DNA from: Hungatella hathewayi
Lineage (GTDB): Bacteria > Bacillota > Clostridia > Lachnospirales > Lachnospiraceae
DNA length: 64,000 nt
Assembly: GCA_025149285.1 (NCBI GenBank)
Contig: CP102274.1
Location: 2,061,501 to 2,125,500 of the forward strand
Reading direction: 5' to 3'
Below, piece by piece: positions 42,460 to 50,678 of the stretch. The notes under the pieces were generated by a model. That model saw only the letters and a program-made list of their open reading frames with translations, searched no databases and was not told the origin of the DNA. Position 1 is the first letter of the stretch. Each line of letters begins with the position of its first letter. The position numbers and the translations under genes are program-made.

Positions 42460-42786
42460 ATGAAGAAACGATTAGAGAAGAAGGTTGAGAAGCGGAAGCG
42501 CGAACAGATCCACAGGTTACTTGATCTGGCGCTGGATATCAACGGACTGGAACCCAGAAGTCAGACTATAACAGGTAATCTTCCGACAGTGTTTTTTGAG
42601 TTTTACGGGCATGTAGGACTGGCAGATATTCGGGTATATTCCGCTGGCTGGGCTTCCGGAAAGGATCCAGACGTAGACATGTATATGGAGGCATGTAGCC
42701 TCGAAAAACTTTCTAACGTGGTACACCGTATGGAGGCGTTAAAAGCAGAAACCCCAGGAGCGGCAACTCCCAGGGAATCAAGGTAA
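42460..42786 (+). CDS. Phage early protein, unknown
   Basis: 108 residues; basic helix at the N-terminus (KKRLEKKVEKRKREQIHRLL), then a globular part with VFFEFYGHVGLADIRVYSAG. GAGGAGG upstream. Unknown function. Confidence 0.6.
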   Translation: MKKRLEKKVEKRKREQIHRLLDLALDINGLEPRSQTITGNLPTVFFEFYGHVGLADIRVYSAGWASGKDPDVDMYMEACSLEKLSNVVHRMEALKAETPGAATPRESR

Positions 42787-42838
42787 CTACTAATTATTTC
42801 ACACCCTTAGTATAAGGGATCTCGTGGAGGATTGCAAG

Positions 42839-43213
42839 ATGGAAATGAATACACAGCGTATGGACGCATTTGTGAAAGATGTAACAGACTGCAGGAAGGC
42901 GATTGATCTCTGCCGCGCAGCAATTAAGAAGCTGGGAGAACAGCCGTTGCATCTACTGGTTTCAAATGACCTGGAGAGAATCACGCTTAATAGTAAAGAA
43001 ATCGGATTAAGCAAAGAAAGTCAGGCTGCTATCGTAATGGTAGTCAAGGGATCGTTAGAGGCCAGAGAGAACGAGCTCTGCTGCCAGATGGACGAGCTTA
43101 TGGGAAATTACGGCCGTACTACTGACTTCGAAGCAGTGCCGCCGGCCCTGACACCCAAACAGAAGCGCCGCCAGTGTTACGGACCGATTAATCCGGATGA
43201 TGTGGAATGGTAA
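42839..43213 (+). CDS. Phage early protein, unknown
   Basis: 124 residues from ATG 42839 after GTGGAGG. All-helical with several cysteines; C-terminal tail PALTPKQKRRQCYGPINPDD. No known domain. Confidence 0.6.
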   Translation: MEMNTQRMDAFVKDVTDCRKAIDLCRAAIKKLGEQPLHLLVSNDLERITLNSKEIGLSKESQAAIVMVVKGSLEARENELCCQMDELMGNYGRTTDFEAVPPALTPKQKRRQCYGPINPDDVEW

Positions 43214-43223
43214 GGAGGCTGCG

Positions 43224-43376
43224 ATGGGAGATTATCGAAAACTTTGGATCCTGCTCAGAGAACAGCTTACAAGGCAGGAAAATGAATCGGAAAAGTATTC
43301 TATTGAGCGCGATGTAATCCATAACGTGTTGACACGAATGTCCGAGATGGATGCCGCGGAGTTTTTGGAGGATTGA
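43224..43376 (+). CDS. Small helical phage protein
   Basis: 50 residues (MGDYRKLWILLREQLTRQEN at the start), a single long helix. AAGGAGG precedes the ATG. Unknown. Confidence 0.55.
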   Translation: MGDYRKLWILLREQLTRQENESEKYSIERDVIHNVLTRMSEMDAAEFLED

Positions 43377-43379
43377 ACG

Positions 43380-43568
43380 ATGGTAAAAGCAAAAGATTTA
43401 AATGTTGGACAGGTTATCCGGTTGGAATGCGGAGATGCCGGAAACTGGGGAAACTTTGAAGTTGATAAGATTACTGTCCTGGAGGATTCCGTGGACGTGC
43501 TCTGCCATTATGGAGTGGTACATATGGAGTTTTCATGGGAGCTGGATAAGATGCTGGAGGTAGTGTAA
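43380..43568 (+). CDS. Small beta-rich phage protein
   Basis: 62 residues; KAKDLNVGQVIRLECGDAGN then alternating strands, possibly an SH3/OB-like barrel. GGAGG upstream; the stop overlaps the next ATG by one base. Confidence 0.6.
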   Translation: MVKAKDLNVGQVIRLECGDAGNWGNFEVDKITVLEDSVDVLCHYGVVHMEFSWELDKMLEVV

Positions 43569-44314
43569 TGGAAAAACTTAATTTCAGAACTCTCCAGGCG
43601 GACGAGATTGACTGTCGGATAGCGACGATAAAAGAAAGCGGCTTGTCCCTGCTTCTTTATAAAGATGCCAGAGTTGATCAGAATATGCTTGATGAAGCCG
43701 TTGGTCCGATGAACTGGCAGCGTCACCACAGCCGCGACAATGCAAACTGTACTGTCGCGATCTGGGACAGCGAAAAGAACCAGTGGATCGAGAAAGAAGA
43801 TACCGGGACAGAAAGCTATACAGAGAAAGAGAAGGGGCTGGCATCTGATAGCTTTAAGAGAGCCTGTTTTAACTGGGGGATTGGCCGGGAATTATACACG
43901 TCCCCCTTTATTTGGATCAGTGCCCAGGACTGTAATATAAAAAATTCCGGTAACAGGTTCACATGCAATGATTCGTTTTATGTATCCCAGATCGGGTATG
44001 ACGAAAAGCGCAATATCAATTCTTTAACTATTAAGAAGTCAAAAGGAAACAGTATTGTGTTTTCCATGGGTAAGAAGCCGGAAAAACCAGATGAAGGTCA
44101 GGCGAAGCAGCCTGAAAAGAAATCCGAGGGCATTACAACGCCGATGATTGAATCAATTAAGTCTTTGGTCGAAAAACACAGCGGGAAGGGCCTGAAAATG
44201 GAGAAGATCCTTGCAATGTACAAGATTAAGGATATCAATGAAATGACAATAGAGCAGTATAAGGACTGTATGAATAAGCTGAAACTATATGAGGAGAAAA
44301 CAATACATGAATAA
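43568..44314 (+). CDS. Rad52-like single-strand annealing protein
   Basis: 248 residues. The core (about 20-115) has DEAVGPMNWQRHHSRDNANC and EKGLASDSFKRACFNWGIGR, the pattern of Rad52/Sak-type phage annealing proteins in which the second motif precedes the DNA-binding groove. C-terminal linker rich in Lys/Glu/Pro, then a helical tail. An SSB gene overlaps its end, as expected of a phage recombination module. Confidence 0.8.
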   Translation: MEKLNFRTLQADEIDCRIATIKESGLSLLLYKDARVDQNMLDEAVGPMNWQRHHSRDNANCTVAIWDSEKNQWIEKEDTGTESYTEKEKGLASDSFKRACFNWGIGRELYTSPFIWISAQDCNIKNSGNRFTCNDSFYVSQIGYDEKRNINSLTIKKSKGNSIVFSMGKKPEKPDEGQAKQPEKKSEGITTPMIESIKSLVEKHSGKGLKMEKILAMYKIKDINEMTIEQYKDCMNKLKLYEEKTIHE

Positions 44315-44741
44315 AGTAATACTGATGGGAAGACTGACAAGGGATCCGGAAGTCCGGTACTCTCAGGGCGAGCGAACCATGACCTTAGCAAAGTATACGC
44401 TTGCCGTGGATCGGAGGGGCCGCAGGAGCCAGGACGGCAATGAGCAGACCGCCGACTTCCTGAATTGCGTCGCATTCGACAGAGCGGGCGAATTTGCTGA
44501 GAAGTATTTCCGCCAGGGCATGAGGGTATTGATTTCCGGAAGGATTCAGACCGGAAGCTACATAAACAAGGATGGCATAAAGGTTTACACAACGGATATT
44601 ATCGTGGAGGATCAGGAATTTGCCGACAGTAAGGGAGCAGCGTCAGGAGGTCAGACAAACGGCCGGCCTGAACCTGCAGATGCTGATGGGTTTGTGAATA
44701 TCCCTGATAATCTGGAAGACGACAGTCTGCCATTTAACTAG
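44307..44741 (+). CDS. ssb: Single-stranded DNA-binding protein
   Basis: 144 residues from ATG 44307 (GAGGAG ahead). OB-fold: MNKVILMGRLTRDPEVRYSQ, DFLNCVAFDRAGEFAEKYF, GRIQTGSY; acidic C-terminal tip DDSLPFN, the usual partner-binding tail. Overlaps the annealing protein gene by 8 bases. Confidence 0.93.
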   Translation: MNKVILMGRLTRDPEVRYSQGERTMTLAKYTLAVDRRGRRSQDGNEQTADFLNCVAFDRAGEFAEKYFRQGMRVLISGRIQTGSYINKDGIKVYTTDIIVEDQEFADSKGAASGGQTNGRPEPADADGFVNIPDNLEDDSLPFN

Positions 44742-44754
44742 AGGTGATTATTGC

Positions 44755-45273
44755 TTGAATATACAGATCGACAGCCGGGAAAAGGCCAAAGCGATACAGA
44801 AAATAATAAAAGAGTTTGATCGGCAGGGTGTGGACCACTTTGTCTCGAAGCTTTACGTCGGGGATTATATGAACTTTGATAATCCCCGGGTGATTATAGA
44901 CAGAAAGCAGAATCTGACAGAGCTTTGCGGTAATGTCTGCCAGGGCCATAACCGATTCCGGGATGAGATACTGCGGGCTAATGAGCACGGAATTGAAATT
45001 ATAATCCTGTGTGAACACGGGAAAGGTATCGAGCGCCTGGAAGACGTGATCTGGTGGGACAATCCCAGGCGAATTGAGAGGTACAAGGATCTTCATGCGG
45101 GTAAATGGCTACAGCGGGAAACCAAAGCACTGACCGGAGAGAAGCTGTATAAGATCCTCTCGACCTTCCAGCGGAAATATGGCTGTCAGTTCCTGTTCTG
45201 CAACAAAGAGGAGACAGGAAGACGGATTATAGAACTGCTGGGAGGTGAGCTAATTGACAGTGGAAGAGATTAA
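44755..45273 (+). CDS. ERCC4-domain nuclease
   Basis: 172 residues, TTG start at 44755 after AGGTGA. The XPF/ERCC4 nuclease motif is split as IQIDSREKAK near the N-terminus and VIIDRKQNLTEL (about 47-58), giving a D...ExK / DRK site. It probably trims branched DNA in recombination or replication. The end overlaps the CHC2 gene by 20 bases. Confidence 0.82.
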   Translation: MNIQIDSREKAKAIQKIIKEFDRQGVDHFVSKLYVGDYMNFDNPRVIIDRKQNLTELCGNVCQGHNRFRDEILRANEHGIEIIILCEHGKGIERLEDVIWWDNPRRIERYKDLHAGKWLQRETKALTGEKLYKILSTFQRKYGCQFLFCNKEETGRRIIELLGGELIDSGRD

Positions 45274-45745
45274 GGCAGCATACAGCATGAGGGACATCGT
45301 GGAGCGGTACGGCTTCCGCCCAACGCGTGCGGGGTTCATTCCATGCCCCTTTCATTCAGGTGACCGTCAGGCCTCGTTGAAGGTGTATGACCGGGACTTT
45401 CACTGCCACGCCTGCGGCGCTCATGGCGATATCATTGACTTTGTGATGATGATGGACGACGTAGATTTTAAGACGGCCTATCAGAGCCTGGGCGGAGAGT
45501 ATCAGAAACCGACATTTTCTAGTCGCCTGGCCGTGTATGAAGCTCAAAAACAGCGCGAGATGCGTCATAAAATGCAGGAGCGGATTGCGGCGCAGAAAGA
45601 CTTGAACAATACACTTTTAACTGTCTATAGGACTTACATGGAGCGCTCAGAACCGTTGAGCGACATCTGGACAGACTGTTATAACGCCCTGCAGTACCAG
45701 CTGTATCTACAGGCGGAATTAAACGACATGGAAGCGAGGTGGTAG
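45254..45745 (+). CDS. CHC2 zinc-finger primase-like protein
   Basis: 163 residues, TTG start at 45254, 8 bases after GGGAGG. N-terminal DnaG-type zinc finger: CPFHSGDRQASLKVY...CHACGAHGDIIDFV (about 32-66). No TOPRIM catalytic domain; the rest is helical. Probably the zinc-binding part of a split primase that works with the DUF927 protein downstream. Confidence 0.85.
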   Translation: MTVEEIKAAYSMRDIVERYGFRPTRAGFIPCPFHSGDRQASLKVYDRDFHCHACGAHGDIIDFVMMMDDVDFKTAYQSLGGEYQKPTFSSRLAVYEAQKQREMRHKMQERIAAQKDLNNTLLTVYRTYMERSEPLSDIWTDCYNALQYQLYLQAELNDMEARW

Positions 45746-45746
45746 C

Positions 45747-47621
45747 ATGGTGCCGTTGAAAGAACTGACGGCTGAGACGATCCTGTCAAAGGAGATATTG
45801 ACGGAAGTATTCGATCAAGAAGATGAGTTATACCGGGCCGAGCTGCTGGCCTCGCTGGGCCTGCGGGCCGCCGAGCTGAAAGTAAAGACGGAGTTCCGGG
45901 AGATGGTGGCGACCTACAAACGGATCGAAAAAGAAATGAAGCGGCAGGAGCGTGATAAAAAGAGTCAGCCGTGCACGTTGGAGCAGTGGACGAATTTTGA
46001 CGGTCCTTACGACAATATGCAGTGCAAGCAGTGGATTGCCTCGGAGAACGGTATCTACCTGAACAATCCATCAACAGGCTATACCGATATCCTGGCCTGC
46101 TATCATCCCATCTTACCAATCGAGCGGTTAAAAAACCTCGAGACCGGAGAGGAGCAGATCAAGCTGGCTTATAAGCGGAATGCTCGCTGGGAGGAGATTA
46201 TCGTTCCTAAGACATTGGTGACGTCGGCTAACAAAATAGTAGCCCTGTCAGGCCGCGGAATCGCCGTTACGAGCGAGAATGCTAAGTACCTGGTGCGATA
46301 CCTGGCTGACGTCGAAAACGCCAATGAGGAGCATATAAACGTCCAGTATTCCACGTCAAAACTGGGGTGGATCCGGAAAGGATTCCTGCCTTATGATACG
46401 GAAATCGTGTTTGACGGAGATACCCGGTTCCGGCAGATTTATGACAGCGTGGAGCAGGCCGGGAGCCGGGAAGAATGGTTTAGCCATGCGAAGGAGCTGC
46501 GCCGATCCGGAAGGATCGAGATCAAGTTTATGCTGGCGGCCTCATTCTCGAGCGCCCTTGTGCAGCCCCTGGGCGGCCTGCCGTACTTTGTGGATCTCTG
46601 GGGAGAAACCGAAGGCGGTAAGACTGTAGATTTGATGCTTGCGGCATCGGTCTGGGCGGATCCAGATGAGAACGCCTACATTGGAGACTACAAGACTACG
46701 GACGTAGCGCTGGAGGCCAAAGCGGACATGCTTAATCATCTGCCTCTGATCCTGGACGATACGAGCAAGAAAAACCGTAAGATCGAAGACAACTTTGAAG
46801 GGTTGGTATATGACCTGTGTTCCGGAAAGGGGAAATCCAGATCCAACAAGGAGTTGGGCCTTAACCGGGAGAACCGCTGGAAGAACTGCATTCTGACCAA
46901 CGGAGAGCGGCCACTGACGTCCTACGTGACGCAGGGCGGCGCCATAAACAGAATTCTGGAACTTGAATGCGGAGACCATGTTTTTAAGGATCCAGGGTAC
47001 ACAGCCGAGCTTGTAAAACGCAGCTATGGTCACGCAGGGCGTGAGTTCGTGGAGCTGATAAAGGATCTGGGAATAGATGCCATCCGGGAGATCCAACAGG
47101 AATTTCTCCGCCAGCTGGCAGACGATGAAAAGATGCAGAAGCAGAGTCTGTCTCTGTCGATTGTTCTGACGGCCGATAAGCTTGCTACGGACTATTTATT
47201 CAAGGATCGTCAGTACATAAGCCTGGAGGAAGCCAGAGAGGTCCTGGTGGACCGTAACGAGCTTTCTGACAACGAACGATGCTACCAGTTTTTGATGGAT
47301 AAGATTGCGATGAATCCGGCGAGGTTCGACGGGGACAACGAGAACATAGAGAAATGGGGCGTGATTGAGGAAGGATATGCAATCATCTACGCCACTGCCT
47401 TCTCGACATTATGCAAAGATGGAGGATTCTCTCGAACTTCTTTCCTGTCATGGGCTAACCGGAAGGGTCTCCTGCAGACGGAAAAGAGTGGGAAGAAGCT
47501 GGACAAGATCAAGAGCTTTAAGGGTAATAAAATCCGTTGTGTGTTCCTGAAATTGAACGACGGGGCCGATAAAGACGGATTTATCCAGACAGATGAACAA
47601 ATGGAGCTGCCATTTGAGTAA
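45747..47621 (+). CDS. DUF927 phage helicase/primase-type ATPase
   Basis: 624 residues. The DUF927 core is about 95-480, with Walker A GETEGGKTV near 290 and a Walker B-like HLPLILDDTSK near 333. C-terminal region (about 500-610) is probably a winged helix/DNA-binding part, ending MELPFE. It likely unwinds DNA at phage replication start. The GGTTAC-rich origin candidate follows at once. Confidence 0.82.
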   Translation: MVPLKELTAETILSKEILTEVFDQEDELYRAELLASLGLRAAELKVKTEFREMVATYKRIEKEMKRQERDKKSQPCTLEQWTNFDGPYDNMQCKQWIASENGIYLNNPSTGYTDILACYHPILPIERLKNLETGEEQIKLAYKRNARWEEIIVPKTLVTSANKIVALSGRGIAVTSENAKYLVRYLADVENANEEHINVQYSTSKLGWIRKGFLPYDTEIVFDGDTRFRQIYDSVEQAGSREEWFSHAKELRRSGRIEIKFMLAASFSSALVQPLGGLPYFVDLWGETEGGKTVDLMLAASVWADPDENAYIGDYKTTDVALEAKADMLNHLPLILDDTSKKNRKIEDNFEGLVYDLCSGKGKSRSNKELGLNRENRWKNCILTNGERPLTSYVTQGGAINRILELECGDHVFKDPGYTAELVKRSYGHAGREFVELIKDLGIDAIREIQQEFLRQLADDEKMQKQSLSLSIVLTADKLATDYLFKDRQYISLEEAREVLVDRNELSDNERCYQFLMDKIAMNPARFDGDNENIEKWGVIEEGYAIIYATAFSTLCKDGGFSRTSFLSWANRKGLLQTEKSGKKLDKIKSFKGNKIRCVFLKLNDGADKDGFIQTDEQMELPFE

Positions 47622-47625
47622 AGAG

Positions 47626-47917
47626 TAACCTCGAATGGGTTACCGCAAAAAGCTAGGTTCTATGCGGGTTTGAGGGCTGTTTTATAGCAGAGTAACCCGG
47701 TAACCCACAAAAACAGGCTCCTATATAGAGAAAAAAATATTTTACAATCTTTGTATTATATTTAACAAAGTTTTATAAAAAATGTCTCGCGCGTATAGAG
47801 ATTATAAAAAATTAGGTTACTAGGTTACCGTGACCGAAAAAGCTAGATTCTATAAGGGTTTTAGCGGTAACCCAACAATTAAAAAAATGGGTTACAGTAA
47901 CCCGAAAATAGGTTACC
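47626..47917. other. Candidate phage replication origin with GGTTAC sites
   Basis: A gene-free 308-base gap with ten copies of GTAACC/GGTTAC in both orientations: starts at 47626, 47639, 47693, 47701, 47816, 47824, 47868, 47891, 47898 and 47912. They flank an AT-rich core (about 47739-47815). A longer direct repeat, AAAAAGCTAGGTTCTAT near 47648 and AAAAAGCTAGATTCTAT near 47838, is also present. Iteron clusters around an AT-rich unwinding element next to a replication gene are typical origins. Confidence 0.65.
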
Positions 47918-47929
47918 GGAGGGAATAAC

Positions 47930-48172
47930 GTGACAAACGATGAGATCAAAAACATTCTTAACGAGGTTCATAACGTTTTCTGGGTGAAATGGAGAAACAA
48001 GGTGCCAGAGCGCGGATCCTATGAATGGGAACAGTTCATTCAAGACGGAGGCGAGTTGATGAAGAAATACAGCTATTGCTCTTTGGTTATCAAAAATGTT
48101 AATGAATTGATTGGAGAAATGACAGATCGTATGGAGGCAATGGAAAAAGATGCCAGAAAAAAAGAAAAGTGA
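47930..48172 (+). CDS. Small phage protein, unknown
   Basis: 80 residues, GTG start after GGAGGGAAT. Helical; KWRNKVPERGSYEWEQFIQD then a charged coiled-coil end. First gene beyond the origin candidate. Confidence 0.6.
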   Translation: MTNDEIKNILNEVHNVFWVKWRNKVPERGSYEWEQFIQDGGELMKKYSYCSLVIKNVNELIGEMTDRMEAMEKDARKKEK

Positions 48173-48311
48173 TCCTTCAGAAAAAAAACAGCCCATCGTG
48201 TGTTCCATCTGCGGGCAGGAGATTTACGGGGATCATGTGTACATAAAAACCAGAAGATGGACGGAATTGCGGATACACTTTGAGTGTATGCCAGGAGGGA
48301 GAAAATCATGA
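48150..48311 (+). CDS. Zinc-finger small phage protein
   Basis: 53 residues: Lys-rich start, then CSICGQEIYGDHVYIKT...HFEC, a C2HC-like zinc finger. Overlaps both neighbours by 23 and 4 bases. Confidence 0.6.
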   Translation: MPEKKKSDPSEKKQPIVCSICGQEIYGDHVYIKTRRWTELRIHFECMPGGRKS

Positions 48312-48490
48312 AGATAACAATAGCACGTGGGACTCTTACCAAAGAGGAGCAGTATAAACTGGGAGAGTTGCTTTTAAAGGCTGGGTATGTGGTAAGTGTC
48401 CGAAAGGGGACCACGAAGGAAACGAAATCTATGACGATTATTAATCTGGTAGATCCTGAGCCAGAAGCTGTAGAAGAAGATCTGTCTTAG
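48308..48490 (+). CDS. Small phage protein, unknown
   Basis: 60 residues from ATG 48308 (AGGAGGGAG ahead); KEEQYKLGELLLKAGYVVSV and an acidic tail. Unknown. Confidence 0.55.
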   Translation: MKITIARGTLTKEEQYKLGELLLKAGYVVSVRKGTTKETKSMTIINLVDPEPEAVEEDLS

Positions 48491-48530
48491 AGTTGGAAAA
48501 ATTAAGGTTTGCGAAAGAAGGTGGAGGACG

Positions 48531-48644
48531 ATGGAGCAAAGGGATGATGCCGATTTATGCGCAGGTAGCGGTGATTTTGAGGTGATTTATTTGCTTATAC
48601 CTCTTGTTACAATTTGCATAATAGCGTTTATCGTAACTCATTAA
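48531..48644 (+). CDS. Tiny single-span membrane protein
   Basis: 37 residues: acidic N-terminus, then FEVIYLLIPLVTICIIAFIV as a single membrane helix. GGTGGAGG precedes the ATG. Could be a holin-like or regulatory peptide; function unknown. Confidence 0.45.
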   Translation: MEQRDDADLCAGSGDFEVIYLLIPLVTICIIAFIVTH

Positions 48645-48672
48645 CTTAATATTTTCAAGATACCCGGAAAGG

Positions 48673-48882
48673 ATGATGAGATTGCGAAAATTATTATTAA
48701 AACTGGCACATAGGGTTCTAAAAAAATATGGGGTGATTCCTCTGGATTTCAAGGACAAAGTCCTTTTTATGGGAAATATTTATGAAATTCAGAGTTATGT
48801 TATTTCGAAAGAATTTTTTAAAACTGATGTTACCGTAGAAATGTGTGATTGCTTCAAATTCCCTGATTGTGGGGGATCATGA
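48673..48882 (+). CDS. Small phage protein, unknown
   Basis: 69 residues; basic amphipathic N-terminus (RLRKLLLKLAHRVLKKYGV), C-terminal CDCFKFPDCGG. GGAAAGGATG precedes; ATG at 48673 or 48676. Confidence 0.5.
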   Translation: MMRLRKLLLKLAHRVLKKYGVIPLDFKDKVLFMGNIYEIQSYVISKEFFKTDVTVEMCDCFKFPDCGGS

Positions 48883-48916
48883 CATGAAATTCCGGAGGAG
48901 TGGAGGAAAGTGATAC

Positions 48917-49051
48917 ATGTTTAATTGGATTCGGCATTGCCTTTGCATACATGATTTTGAAAAAGTGAAACAAAATGAGTATCCAGACAAGACAGTAACG
49001 ACGTATTTGTGCAAAAAATGTGGCTGGATTCGGAAGGTAACGACAAGATAA
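48917..49051 (+). CDS. Small zinc-ribbon phage protein
   Basis: 44 residues, CLC-I-H near the start and CKKCGWIRKV at the end, a possible four-ligand zinc site. GGAGGAAAG precedes the ATG. Confidence 0.5.
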   Translation: MFNWIRHCLCIHDFEKVKQNEYPDKTVTTYLCKKCGWIRKVTTR

Positions 49052-49095
49052 GTTAGATTAATATTCCGGGACTGCCGGAAGAAAGGAAAAAAATC

Positions 49096-49299
49096 ATGGG
49101 ATTAATTGATGTGTTTGAGAAAGAGGATCGAACGGAAATAAAGTTGAGCCAACTCTGTGAAATGTTAAGCGCAGGTGCCAAAACTGAATTGCTTATGAAC
49201 GCTGTAAACTGTGATGTGCCTCACCAGTATATCAGAGAAATGGTAACAGGAGAAAAAGAAGTGTCTGATTGCGTCTTATTTTCAACAGAAAAACGATAA
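49096..49299 (+). CDS. Small phage protein, paralogue of the one at 52775
   Basis: 67 residues: MGLIDVFEKEDRTEIKLSQL then VPHQYIREMVTG. The same framework recurs in the protein at 52775-52978. Function unknown. Confidence 0.6.
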   Translation: MGLIDVFEKEDRTEIKLSQLCEMLSAGAKTELLMNAVNCDVPHQYIREMVTGEKEVSDCVLFSTEKR

Positions 49300-49326
49300 T
49301 CGGTAGTATTAGGATTTTGTAAAGGA

Positions 49327-49788
49327 GTGATTGAAATAGAAAGAGTATTAGATGCTTGTTGTGGTAGCCGGATGTTTTATTTTGACAGGCAGAATCCAGA
49401 GGTAATCTATGCTGACAACAGAGAGTTAGAAACAACCTTGTGTGACGGACGTACTCTGCTGATTAAACCTGATGTAAAGATGGACTTCCGGGATATGCCA
49501 TATCCTGATAACAGTTTCAAAGTTGTTGTATTTGACCCGCCACATTTGATTCATGCGGGGACGGGGAGCTGGTTGGCCAATAAATACGGAATCCTACCGG
49601 CTGACTGGCCGGAGTATTTGAAGCAGGGATTTAGCGAGTGCATGAGAGTAATGGAGCCTGATGGGCTATTGATTTTTAAATGGAATGAGGATCAAATAAA
49701 ATTATCTGAAGTATTGAGAGTTTTTGATAAAAAACCATTACTGGGAGACCAGAGAGGAAAAACAAGATGGCTGGTCTTTATCAAATAA
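49327..49788 (+). CDS. Class I SAM-dependent methyltransferase
   Basis: 153 residues. VLDACCGSRMFYFDRQNPEV (motif I) and VVVFDPPHLI with a DPPH catalytic motif, then LIFKWNEDQIKLSEVL. DPPY/H enzymes methylate an exocyclic amino group, often adenine in DNA; this is the short phage form. The GTG at 49327 touches the ribosome binding site, so the exact start is uncertain (an ATT or ATA just downstream is possible). Confidence 0.78.
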   Translation: MIEIERVLDACCGSRMFYFDRQNPEVIYADNRELETTLCDGRTLLIKPDVKMDFRDMPYPDNSFKVVVFDPPHLIHAGTGSWLANKYGILPADWPEYLKQGFSECMRVMEPDGLLIFKWNEDQIKLSEVLRVFDKKPLLGDQRGKTRWLVFIK

Positions 49789-49816
49789 ACTGATATTTGA
49801 CCGATTAAGAAAGGAG

Positions 49817-49858
49817 CTGGAACCTTTCCGGAAAACAGGCGCGCCGGGTTCCTTTTTT
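49817..49858 (+). terminator. Terminator between methyltransferase genes
   Basis: GGAACC (49819-49824) and GGTTCC (49847-49852) plus inner TCCGG/CCGG pairing, then TTTTTT. It ends only five bases before the ATG at 49863, which has no clear ribosome binding site. Confidence 0.7.
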
Positions 49859-49862
49859 GAAA

Positions 49863-50678
49863 ATGAAAGCAATTATGAAATACCCAGGCAGTAAATGGAG
49901 TATAGCGGATTGGATTATCAGTTATTTTCCGCAGCACCACAGCTACATTGAACCGTTTTTCGGTAGCGGCGCAGTGCTATTCAATAAGCCGCGGTCCAAT
50001 ATCGAGACTGTAAACGACCTCGACGGAAACGTTGTAAACTTGTTTGAGTGGATCAGGAAAGACCCGGAGCGCCTAGCACGGGAAATATATTACACGCCTT
50101 ACGCAAGGCAGGTATACGATTCAGCGTTTGAATCGGTACCAGAGGACAGTTTTGGACGGGCAGTGAATTTCTACATACGGCTTAATATGGGACACGGGTT
50201 CCGGACCAATGGCGAAAAGGTGGGCTGGAAGAACGACGTACAAGGCAGAGAGCGGGCCTATGCTGCGAAAGATTGGTGTAATCTGCCTGAGAAAATAATG
50301 GCGGCCGCTGAAAGGCTGCGAGGCGTGCAAATTGAAAACATGCCGGCCGTGGAATTAATCAAACGCTTCAACCATTCCAATGTATTGATCTATGCGGACC
50401 CGCCATATGTTTTATCGGCCAGGCACGGGAAACAGTACCGGTATGAGATGGACAACGGGGCGCAAACTGAATTACTGGAAGTTCTTCACGCCCATAAGGG
50501 GCCGGTACTAATTAGTGGATATGATAGCGAGTTGTATAATGACAGCTTACACGATTGGTACCGTGTAGAAACTGACTGCTATTCCCAAATCGCATCAAAG
50601 AAGCGTGAAGTGTTGTGGATGAATTTTGCCCCTGCAGGGCAGATGAGCATAAAAGACTTTCTGGAGGTGAGACCATGA
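49863..50678 (+). CDS. D12-class adenine-N6 DNA methyltransferase
   Basis: 271 residues from ATG 49863 (in-frame TTG at 49857). AIMKYPGSKWSIADWIISYF and YIEPFFGSGAVLFNK hold the SAM site; the catalytic motif is ADPPYVL (about 180). Dam-like alpha-class enzyme, probably protecting phage DNA. Its stop overlaps the next ATG by 4 bases, so the two methylases are coupled. Confidence 0.92.
   Translation: MKAIMKYPGSKWSIADWIISYFPQHHSYIEPFFGSGAVLFNKPRSNIETVNDLDGNVVNLFEWIRKDPERLAREIYYTPYARQVYDSAFESVPEDSFGRAVNFYIRLNMGHGFRTNGEKVGWKNDVQGRERAYAAKDWCNLPEKIMAAAERLRGVQIENMPAVELIKRFNHSNVLIYADPPYVLSARHGKQYRYEMDNGAQTELLEVLHAHKGPVLISGYDSELYNDSLHDWYRVETDCYSQIASKKREVLWMNFAPAGQMSIKDFLEVRP

Noticed and set aside
47626..47917. 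CRISPR array or transposon ends
   Set aside because: Six-base sites in both orientations with irregular spacing and no spacers or transposase.
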